Positions 1 to 9,330 of a DNA stretch of 13,989 bases are shown in pieces. The stretch is from Smittium mucronatum. Taxonomy: Eukaryota; Kickxellomycota; Harpellomycetes; Harpellales; Legeriomycetaceae. A program made the translations under genes and the position numbers. Each line of letters begins with the position of its first letter. The stretch's first letter is position 1. The stretch spans positions 1 to 13,989 of the forward strand of contig LSSL01002731.1 in NCBI GenBank assembly GCA_001953115.1. The letters run 5' to 3'. The notes below the pieces were generated by a model. It worked only from the letters and a program-made list of their open reading frames with translations, did not search any database and had not been told where the DNA came from.

Positions 1-72
1 TAAATATAATCCTTTTTTATTTTGAAGTTTTCTAAAAGGGTTTTCCATGGTTCTGTACTTTTAGAATTATAG

Positions 73-207
73 ATCCCGAACGATAACGGAAGAATGCTAC
101 AATCTTTTGACATAGATGAGGCCATTATTATCACTCCCATGTATCTGGAACCTAAATGGAAGGTATACAATGAGATGAAAGGTGCTGAAATATTGGCGTA
201 TATTTAG
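73..207 (+). CDS. Probable terminal exon (44 codons plus stop) of an unidentified protein
   Basis: I do not recognise this protein. After an acceptor-like TTATAG ending at 72, one frame stays open for 44 codons and ends with TAG at 205-207. The translation begins IPNDNGRMLQSFDID and continues through ITPMYLEPKWKVYNEM to a final AEILAYI. Its mixed, non-repetitive composition, with charged and aromatic residues, is unlike the Lys/Asn/Ile/Phe-only chance frames elsewhere in this AT-rich DNA. In this frame TAG at 70-72 is a stop, so the exon cannot begin further left. Bases 1-72 are T-rich and read as the 3' part of an intron. The codon phase at the junction is unknown, so one or two bases of a split codon could precede or be included. 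An internal GTATAC at 162 could be a donor, which would shorten the exon to about 30 codons. The rest of the gene lies outside the window. The call rests on frame character and acceptor only. Confidence 0.5.
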   Translation: MPNDNGRMLQSFDIDEAIIITPMYLEPKWKVYNEMKGAEILAYI

Positions 208-2933
208 TATGAATTCGGAAATTTTTCGGAACTATAAAACCTTCCTTCTTTGTTTTTAAAGTCATAATTCGTGCCTGGATCAAGCTATTCTATTATTTTG
301 AGAAGATTTTTTGTTTTGCTAAATTTCTTTTTCTGACCTTTAATTTAATCTGTTTTATTTTCGGTTATACCATGATGTGCCGTGGATTAGTTTATTTAAG
401 ATTTATAATTTTTACAGGGAAAATTTACAACATCTTCTGGAACTGATTTTGCCAGCTTTATGTCAAATTTTTGTTTTCTTTTTTGCTGATTTTCTTGATA
501 TTATAGGTCCTATAAGGTAACATATATTATTTTTATTGCTAAAAAAATGATAAAAACTGTCAATTTTTAAGTGCTAAATTGAAATTATAGCCACGTTCTT
601 TAGGATATGATTTTTGCAGAAACTATAATCTTCGAACTATAAATAAGTTAATACTTAATAAAATTATCGACGTTTTGTTTAATAAAAAATCCATTGCTTC
701 CACCTTATTTTTAAAAATTATATTTAAATTTTTTTTAGTGATGCAAACATAATCTTGATTTAATCCATTAAATTCCATCATGTTTCATTTATGTATCTGC
801 GTTTTCTATGTGTTAATAAAAATGATTTAAAGGTGAACTATTTTTATATTTAATTTAGGAAAAAATATATTTTAAAAAAGCCACATACCTCAAAAAAAAT
901 TTCAGTGGTATCAATAAATATATATTTCAGTTTTATTTAAAAAGTGCTATTTGTATAAATGCGGTGTTAGTGGAGCGAATGCCGAAATTTTTATTTTGGT
1001 GTGAGAAATTCGGCTTTATGATCCTCAGCCTGAAATCTGGATACCAAAAAAATGATATCCAATTTTAAAAGGTTAAATATCACAGAAGCTTACACTCTTT
1101 ATAAACTTTTAGTTAAAAAATAAATGTTTATTTCTTTTATTTCTCCAAAAGATTTATTGAATCGCTTTTTTATTTTTTATAAAAATGGCTGTAAATATCT
1201 TTGAAAATAACTTGGTAGCGGCTGCAATTTAGAGTATAGACACGATATTGTTTTTTATTTTTGCTGTAATCGGAAGTTAAAATATCCTAGAAGAAGAAAT
1301 AGACAAGTTTAAAAGTTAAATTTTTCTTAATTTGCTTTTAGTGTCAAAAATGGTCATTGATACCACCCCGAAGTGTCGAAAAAAATTGCCAAAAAAAAAT
1401 ATTGAAATAGGACTATTGCAGTAAAAAAATTCCAGATTAAGAATTCTATTTTTTATAAAACCAAATTTTTATTAAAGGTTTATAAGAGTCAAATTTATTT
1501 TTCTAAAGAAATATTCTTTAATCTTTCGTGCTATAAATGGTAATTCTTTGGTTTTTTGATACTAGTTGTAAATAATTCAATAATATATTATAATAAGAAA
1601 TTTCATATGGAAATAATTAAGATTAAAAAAATAATATTTTCTTTCGCTATATAGATATTCATTCAAATAGATATTATCATTATTTAAAAATATTAACTTT
1701 ATCTGAGGTCCAATTTTTTTGAGAATTTATATAAATTAGTAGCTATAGCTTCCCATTTAATTTAGGAAATATTTTATTAGAAAATTCTTTTTGTGAATTT
1801 TTAACTTTAGCAATTTTTCCATACTGAAACACAATATAATTTTAGTATTAGAGTAATCTTTTTGATTATAAAATGAAATGATATTTTTCAAATTTTCTAA
1901 AAATATAAATTTAAAACCGAGGAAACAAATGAAAAACGTCTTGAAATTAAATTTTTTATTTGATATTTATTACTATATTTTAACTCTGAAAAAAATTCCC
2001 ATACAAAAAAAATTAAGTTGTAAATCTTCTCAATTATTTCTTTGGTATAAAATGTAATAGCATAATAAGAATAATAAAAAAATTATCTAATTAAATTCAG
2101 CATTAATTGAAACCAACCAAAAAATAATTAATCTGTATTTATCAAGGTAAAATCCAAATAAAATCATCTAATCCTACTATCTTATAAATAATGATTAATT
2201 TATTATTTTGAGAATATTTTTTGTATCTCACTGTAATAATTTTTTTTACCAACTTGATTCCATATTGTATGCGTGTATGTTTTGATAAATGATTCAAGTA
2301 TTTTCCCGATGCTTAAAATTGAACAGTAAAAATTATTTATTTAAATATTTTATAGATTTCGAGATATAAAACAATATTAAGCTTATACCAAAAAAAGAAA
2401 ATTTTTATTCAAGTAAAAAATTAAGCCATAACTCAATTTTGGCCATAAAGTGATATATTTTAAAATTATATTAATATATCCATGATAATATCTTCTTAAA
2501 ATATGGAAATTTAACTTTTATTAAGTATTATTTTTAAATATTTTAAATATTTAGACACAAAATTATAAAATATCTTTTATTTTCTCTAATTACTAATATT
2601 CGAAATTTACTCAATTTGATTTTTTTATGTCTGATTTAAAGTTAATACAAATTATCCCAGTTTAATTTTTTTTTAAACCGGCTAATTAATTTTTTATTTC
2701 TAAGATTTTTTAGAAAATTAGTATCTTTAAAATATTCTGAAAAGATTTCTATCAAAATATTTTACAATTTTTAGTGAAAAATCGAAAGTGCTTTTATTTA
2801 TTTTTTTATTTAGATATAATTATTTTCAAGGAGATTCTCCAATTCAAAGCAAGTAAATTTGAATTGCAAATGATAATTTTTTACTCATAAAACATTATTA
2901 TGAATCGATGAGCTCCTTGAACCAATTCGCTTG

Positions 2934-3011
2934 AAGTATAAAGCTGCTAGTTTAATGACTTTATCTTACAATAAAACTCTGTGATACAAAAAAAAAGTAT
3001 AAAGCTGCCAG
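2934..3011. repeat. 17-bp direct repeat flanking a short insert with AATAAA and A-run
   Basis: AAGTATAAAGCTGCTAG at 2934-2950 recurs as AAGTATAAAGCTGCCAG at 2995-3011, a 16 of 17 match. The 44 bases between them contain AATAAA at 2970-2975 and end in a run of nine A at 2988-2996, whose last two bases overlap the second repeat. A 3' end with a polyadenylation-like signal, an A tail and flanking direct repeats is the form of a heavily 5'-truncated retroposed insertion with target-site duplications. Against this, a related sequence at 3376-3417 matches across the left insert boundary, so a simple local duplication is also possible. Confidence 0.4.
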
Positions 3012-3375
3012 AGTGCCAGAGGGGATTTGGGCGAAACTTTTTAAAAATACAAATTTCCCATAAAAAAAAATTAAAAAAATAAGTCGATGAGTTATAATTC
3101 ACCTAGATTTTAAAAACAACAAATTAAAATAGGTTAAATTTTATTATTATCTTCCTAATTTTGAAGAATTTTTATGTTTAAAGGTTAAAATACTCGAAAA
3201 ACCTGAATATAAATATGAAACCCATACAATTTTTTTTTATTAGAATTTAATGGTAAATATCACTGATATAATAAAAAAAAATTGGAATTGATTTTTGAAT
3301 GATAGGTTTTATATGGTTGTTTTATTTTTAAAGTACGAAATTTAAAATATTATTTTATAGCTGAAATAATCAACA

Positions 3376-3417
3376 AAGCCTAGTTTAATAACTTCATACA
3401 ATGGCTCTGGCATGATT
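3376..3417. repeat. Diverged second copy of the repeat at 2941-2986
   Basis: By eye this stretch aligns to 2941-2986: AAGC, then an exact CTAGTTTAAT (3380-3389 against 2947-2956), ACTT, ACAAT, CTCTG and TGAT appear in the same order with small gaps, about 34 matched positions. It is followed by GGCTCTGGCATGATTTGAG. A GCCAGAGTGCCAGAG stretch just after the first locus (from about 3006) is partly the reverse complement of that CTCTGGCA segment. This points to a small dispersed repeat family; its full length and identity are unknown. Confidence 0.4.
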
Positions 3418-6139
3418 TGAGATCTAAAAAAATAAGATTTTATATATATTAGTTTATTCGACTCATAATACTGTAATTTAGGGTGTAATTTTCGAAATAA
3501 TTTTAGATTTATCCAGTTTTAAAAATTTATTTGAAAATTTTGAAATTTATAAAAAAAACTGCATAATTGAATTAATAAAAATTTTGTAATACTTTTTCTA
3601 TATTCAAGTTATTTATTTTTGAATTTTATTATGTGAAAATTTCACAAAAGCTTCAATAAATATAATAATATTAAAAAAGCTAATATTTTTTCTTCTAAAA
3701 ATTAAGTAATCGTATTTTAAACTTTATATGGTTAAATAACAGAAATTAAATAATTTTCTGGATTTTCCTTTTCTTCATATATATATATTCAATTTTTATA
3801 TTCTGAGAAGTCTTAGTTCATTAGAATAAATATCTCGATTTATATTTGCATATATTATGAATATTTTTGTAATCTTTTTTTTTTTTTTGAATTTTATAAT
3901 TATAAATAATCTTTTCCGGTATTGTGTTAGCCCATTTGGATTTTAAGTTTTTTTTATGTAATGTATCAATCGATTTAGCCTTAGGACGTATTCAAATATT
4001 TGTATTTAGTTTTTTTTGGCTTAAACTTAATTATTTTTGATTTCATTTAAGTAAAGTAAAACATTTGTTTTGCATAATTTTTTAATTTTAATTTTTAATT
4101 TATTTATTTTTGAAATCAAAATATGATGCTAATGACATATCCTGTAGTTTTCATAAAATTTTCCGCTCTATTTGTGATTTTAAGTCTTTTTTACGTGGTT
4201 TTCATTTGGAATTAAAGTGCTAATAACCTAGATTTTGGCAATCTAACACCCCATCTAGATAATTTCCTATATTCCATGATAATCTGTTCGTATTGGTTAA
4301 TTTTTAATAATAATAGGTGGGTAGAGTCAGTTTTAAAAGGATTATTTTAATTTTTGATAAAATACCAGTTAGATTCTTTTAAATCATACATAAATTTTTA
4401 AACATATTTTTTGTAAATACAGAAAAGAGATATACATATATGAGTAGCTATAATGTACTATCCGAGATAAAATTTTCTGGATAAAGTTTGGATTAGTGTT
4501 AATAATATTAATTGTGGCTCTAAATCACCTTCGAATTCAAAAAATCAGCTCAGGGGCTATGAGCTATATTAGTTTGGCCTGTAAAAGGAAAAATCCTCAT
4601 AGATTTGACAAAAAATAATATAATATAACTGAAATAAATACAATATATGTGTATAGTTTTATTGATCATATTTTAAATCTGCCTTAAAGCCACAATTTTA
4701 AATCTAATAATTTTAAATTTTATAAGAATTTAATATATTTTCACGGATTTCATAATGATTTGTAAATCAGTATATTTTCACTAATTTTTTTTGGGTAGAT
4801 AGAGGAGATACTGCGCAAAAAATATATATATTAGAAAATTACAAAATTTGATTATCTGACCCACGGAAACCAAAACTGATAATAATGAAGATGACTCAAA
4901 ACCACCCAGATAACTCTATCATAAAGAGTATTTAAAACTTTATTTCTACTTAAATTTTTATTAAAAATAACTTTAAAAGCTTTTAGTATTTTAGGAGTAT
5001 TAGAAAAAAAATAATTAATTAATATACATATAAAATAAAATGATCTAGTTATTTTAGAAAAAATTTTAAATTTTTTTAAAGTGCTTTTTTTGTGTGTTAT
5101 TAAACCATTGAGTAATACGCTGTTGGATTAAATGATTTTTTAATTAATTTTTTTTTAAAATATATGGACAGCACTATGTAAAATTTATTGGATCATTATT
5201 TTTTTTTCTAAATAAACATTTAATCTTAAGCATTTAATACCATATTTAACAGCATAGAATAAGATTTGGGAAATTTATAACTATTTAGCAAATTAATTAG
5301 CGAATAAACTTAGTGATAGTAAGATTTAAAAAAGGCAAAAATCTTATTATTATAATGATTATTTCTTGTAAAAAAATAACGAATATGTGTTTTCAACAGA
5401 GTTCCATGTTTTTGTTCCGATTAATAAACCAAAAATTTCTTCTGTTTTTTAATTTTTTGTATATATTTAAGTGTTTTTTTCTAAATCTCTTCTTTTCCGT
5501 TTTATTTTCAAGGTTTTTAACTGGTTATAATATAACGAACTCAAATTACTGATTAATTTACGCGATTTTAAAAATTATTTTGATCAAATTTATAAAAAAA
5601 TTATTGGAATGGAATTAACCGAAATTGAAAAGTTTTTTTATAAAGATAATAAGCTTTAATTGAGAGTTTTTGAGCCCTTCTTAGGCTTTCCAGTTTGTTA
5701 TAACCTTTTAATAGGATAATTAAAATGATCACACAGAAAATACGTTTATTGATCAATTAGAAAATTTGATATTATAAATATTTTATCTATTAAAAATTAA
5801 TTCACATTCTGTAAAAAAGTTATTTTAACGAAAATAAGTATGTTGGGCATTTTATACTTTATTAAATTCTCTAAGAGAGAAGTTTTATCGATTCAAATAA
5901 TAAAATCGGTGATTTTTATAAATATTCAAGTTTAAAGGGAGCTCTTCATTTTTTTTAACGGAATATATTTAATATATTATTGTTTCGAGGATTTAATTTT
6001 ATAAAAGGAAGAGAATTGGTTTTTATGAAATTTATATGCCAACAGAGTATAAATACTTCAGATATGGGTTGAGAATTTTTTATTAGAATTAGCTAGAATG
6101 ATAAAAATATTGCATTTATAGCATATAAATCCAAAAAAA

Positions 6140-7833
6140 ATGTTTTGGTGAGCAACTAATAATGCAAAAAATGGTTTCTGGGCTTTAGATATAGATTTTT
6201 TGAAAGACACTTTTTAAGAAAATTAAAGAGCTTGAGAATATATCTTTATGATTTTTATATAAATATGATGATCTTCGGTCCCACTTTGATAATGTCAACA
6301 GAACTTGAATTTTTTATTTACCACAAAGATAGTAAATAGCGAATAATATTTTTAAACGCATTTATTAATCATAAAGGTAACTATTAAGGATTATTTTTAT
6401 TCGAAAAAAAATCAGCCTGTCTATTCTTTGCTTGCTTTTTTCCTGGGAAAAAAGAAAGGAAAAAAGATTAATGTGGAATTAGAAGATGAAAAAATATATC
6501 AAATGGAATATATATACTATTCAAAATTAAAATATTTTGATTTTTTTTATCGTTTCAAAAATTACCCTGATATTGTTTGAAAAACTATATGCGTATATTA
6601 GGAAATTATTAATAAACTTAAATAATGTTTATGTCTATCAAAAACTCCATTCGGGTTAAAAATGGCTTTATGACCTTTAGTGAAAAAATCTCCGTTTCCT
6701 AAAACAAAAATATTCTTTTTTTAAAAATGAAATCTTTTATGTCATCCATAAATACAACTTTCAAAGTTTTTTTCTCATTTTCTCACGCTATTCAACAAAA
6801 TACTGATTTAAATGGTTTTAATCCATTTAAGTTTATTTGAAAATATGATTTATATTAACCCAAATCATAAGAGGTATTCTAAATTTGCTCACAATCCATA
6901 CAAAACAAAAATGACTCTAGAGGATAAAGTAAATACCTGAAGATGATAGAGCTTAATAGATGAAAATTCTAGATATATAGCTGCTTGAATCTATAAAAAA
7001 TTCAATCAGCAATCCTATTTTTCTAAAATAACCCAAACCTTTGGACTGTATCTCACTGATAGTTCTTTCCAAAGCTATCATTTTAAAACCGCATATTAAT
7101 AGTGGATTAAATCAATAGAGAAATAGAAGATAAACCGGTTGCTTTTCCAATTGAAAGTATCTTATTTCCCTAAAGGGAAGCCTTTTTTTTGGTTTTTCGG
7201 ATTGCCATTAAAAGCAATAAAAAAAAAATTAATTATAGAAAAATTATTCTTGAAGATTTTATCTCAATCAAAAGTCATTCTTCATTTATTAAATAATAAA
7301 TATTCTATAAATTAGGAAATTTTTATCTATTTCTAGTACATCAATATAAATTAAAGGCTCCTTAGTGGATAAAAGATATCATATTTTACACTTCAGCGCT
7401 CAAATATACTAATAATAAATATAAAATCTTAATGGTTTAACTTATAAACTTGTTTTGGCGAAAAGATATGCTAAAAATCACAAACTTTTTATTGTAATGC
7501 CAAGGAATTTATGTGTAAGGATACCAAAAGATAACGGAATTTTTTTTACACCAAAGTCCTGGGATAAAATATATGAGATAGCACTATTACACTATCTGAT
7601 AAACCCATCTAATTCCGGCTCGTAAAACCCATGTGCAAAAGTTTTCAAAAAAAAACTTTTCCGAAACGATTCTGGATCTAGAATAAAAAAAATAACTCTA
7701 AAAAAGAATAATAATACTTTTGAATGGATGAGAAATTTTCACTAGAAATGGAGAAGGGGTCGGACTCATCATCGGCTGTAAATTTATATCAATTAAAAGA
7801 TACCTATATATTTATAGCATATACTTTTTTTAA
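6140..7833. other. AT-rich stretch with possible decayed mobile-element coding
   Basis: This part is slightly less AT-rich than the desert to its left (16 G or C in 60 at 7081), and some frames run 25 to 40 codons with mixed composition before a stop. Examples are an open stretch around 6985-7100 and one at 7726-7830 that contains TRNGEGVGLIIG. None can be assigned to a family with confidence. Every frame is broken by stops, and no terminal repeats were found. I read it as either chance or very old element remains; nothing here supports a functional gene. Confidence 0.25.
6435..6454. repeat. Perfect 9-bp inverted repeat with 2-nt spacer
   Basis: CTTTTTTCC at 6435-6443 and GGAAAAAAG at 6446-6454 are exact reverse complements separated by TG. 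A further purine run, AAAGGAAAAAAG, follows directly. It lies in non-coding DNA with no gene beside it, so no terminator or regulatory role can be assigned. Confidence 0.45.
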
Positions 7834-8921
7834 AAAGAATGTTTTTTAACGTTGTATTTTCGCGTTAAATTTTACCGGTTATGTTCCTGGCTAATAATAA
7901 ATAAAATAAAAAAAGGATAAAAGAGGTCAAAAATTTCTCTAAATGTATATATAAATATATATTTGAATTGAATGGATTTGATTTCCGTTCGATTTATGCT
8001 GTTAATTATAATCTTATGAACTTTAATTCTAAATTTTATATTTAGATTTTTTTTTTATGAGAATAAAAATGAAATTATATAAATCTTTTCGGAAAGAATA
8101 TGCCTTCTTATTCAGTTTATTTTGTCACACAACTTCACATGAAAATATTTTATTTGATTTTTTGGACTTTTTTTCTTTTTTAAAATGGGGGGTTTTGAAG
8201 GATAGTTCTACCAATACACTTACTGAAAATACAAAAAAACAATAAATCGTTGGCGATAAAAATATACCAATTGCAATAAAACTTATATCCAGCCTACCAT
8301 TAGATCGCCTAATAAAATAAAATAAATAAAACTAGTTTATGTACCCCCCCCCCTCTCTTGGATATTTCTTTATCTTGAATTCAAAGCTATTTAGTATCTT
8401 GTAAAATTATTTTTAATTAACACATGTTAGATTTTATTATCGATTCTAAAGCTTATTCGTACTCTTGAAACGCGAAAAATAATGAAACCCCCCAAAAAAT
8501 CTTATATCTACATTCGGAACTATTATGACCTGTTACTAGTCATGTGGTTCTAACTATTTGTTTAAGGAAGAAACTGTATGTAGAAAATTACTAGACTGAA
8601 TTGAATTCCTAGGACTTTTCTGTTACAAGATGTCCCCGCCCACTTTTCCGGTTTATTAGCCTTCAACTAGCTGTAAAAAATTTAAGCAACCCGAGTCAAT
8701 AATAACCAAAAATATATGGGATCTTAGTCCAATTCTTTTCTGAAATCTACCAATTTTAGCCACCTATTCATAGCAAGACATTTGTTTTTTTTAAAAAAAA
8801 AAAATTATTGTAAGTTAGAATTTCTAGGAATCTAGTCATTTGAACGAATGATATTGACAAGCGAATAAATCAACTGAGCTGGAAACTCATTGATATTTAT
8901 TTTTTTTTAAATAAAAATTTT
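7834..8921. other. Non-coding stretch upstream of the RAT1 promoter, with C-rich spots
   Basis: No gene is supported. A 62-codon frame at 8057-8245 is Lys/Phe/Leu/Ser low complexity and is treated as chance. The part from 8340 to 8700 is richer in G+C than its surroundings. It carries C10 at 8344-8353, C6 at 8488-8493 and a TCCCCGCCCAC stretch near 8632, all exceptional for this DNA. No coding frame on either strand explains them. Confidence 0.5.
8344..8353 (+). repeat. C10 homopolymer tract
   Basis: Ten consecutive C, followed by TCTCTTGG, in DNA where A and T runs are otherwise the rule. It is the longest C or G run in the window. It could be a polypyrimidine structural element or a length-variable microsatellite. 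Confidence 0.8.
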
Positions 8922-9330
8922 CCAATTTTCAATAAAAAACCAATAGTCAATGAAATACTTTTCTTATTTTTTTTTTCGTTAAATATAAAAGAAAAAAGCC
9001 ATCGTGTCCGTTTTTATTGGCTGTATTCAACGTTGAAATACTTTTATTGGCATTAAAAAAAAACACTCATTCTAAAATCAGTGCAAGACATAATTGGTTG
9101 GAGTCTTTTATTCTATATATTAGCATTAAATTTAGCTAATCAATGAAATTTGCTTAGAGAGAAAGAATCAAATCTAGTTGTATATTAAAGGCAATTTCGG
9201 ACTGACTAATAAAAATGGTATGAAAAAACAAAAGTTTAGTGTTCCGTCATTGTTATGCTATTAGCTCTTTTTTTTATAAAGTGCTCACAATAAATTTTTT
9301 TTTGTAACCAGTTCAAATTAAATTCCTAAT
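8922..9330 (+). promoter_or_regulatory. Putative RAT1 promoter with CCAAT boxes, palindrome and TATA
   Basis: Five CCAAT pentamers fall within about 180 bp: CCAAT at 8922-8926 and 8940-8944, and the reverse form ATTGG at 9016-9020, 9046-9050 and 9093-9097. The third and fourth lie inside an exact direct repeat, TTTTATTGGC, at 9012-9021 and 9042-9051. Between these copies sits a perfect 12-bp palindrome, TTCAACGTTGAA, at 9026-9037. TATAAA occurs at 9275-9280, 50 nt before the RAT1 ATG. CCAAT is the binding site of the HAP/NF-Y complex in fungi. The start context, AAT before ATG with G at +4, has the favoured A at -3. The elements are visible; their use is inferred from position. Confidence 0.4.

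Larger units (their letters stand above)
208..6139. other. AT-rich gene desert, left part
   Basis: No gene, tRNA or rRNA could be supported here on either strand. The line at 1561 counts 8 G or C in 60. Homopolymer A and T runs of 6 to 10 are everywhere. A 79-codon frame at 5313-5552 is Phe/Leu/Ile/Asn low complexity with no recognisable motif, so I treat it as chance. An (AT)6 run sits at 3777-3788. A short repeat pair at 2934-3420 is listed separately. The first few hundred bases after 207 should include the 3' UTR of the upstream gene, but I see no AATAAA close behind its stop. Confidence 0.7.

Noticed and set aside
3777..3788. (AT)6 run as a possible origin or matrix element
   Set aside because: Short AT repeats are expected at this base composition and nothing around it supports a function.
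5313..5552. 79-codon open frame on the + strand
   Set aside because: The product is Phe/Leu/Ile/Asn/Lys low complexity expected from T- and A-rich DNA, with no motif, no promoter and no homologous look.
6632..6673. CLSKTPFGLKMAL followed by a stop, vaguely like the KSLYGLKQAP reverse transcriptase motif of copia elements
   Set aside because: The match needs a one-residue gap, holds only a few identities, and has no neighbouring YVDD or RNase H fragments in any frame.
7165..7180. TTCCC TAAA GGGAA short hairpin
   Set aside because: Only a 5-bp stem, with no gene end nearby; likely chance.
8057..8245. 62-codon open frame on the + strand
   Set aside because: Low-complexity Phe/Leu/Lys product in the gene desert; length is not exceptional for chance and it has no recognisable domain.
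8846..8881. ATGATAT ... CTGA arrangement suggesting a C/D box snoRNA
   Set aside because: The C box is imperfect, the terminal stem does not pair, and no C'/D' boxes are present.
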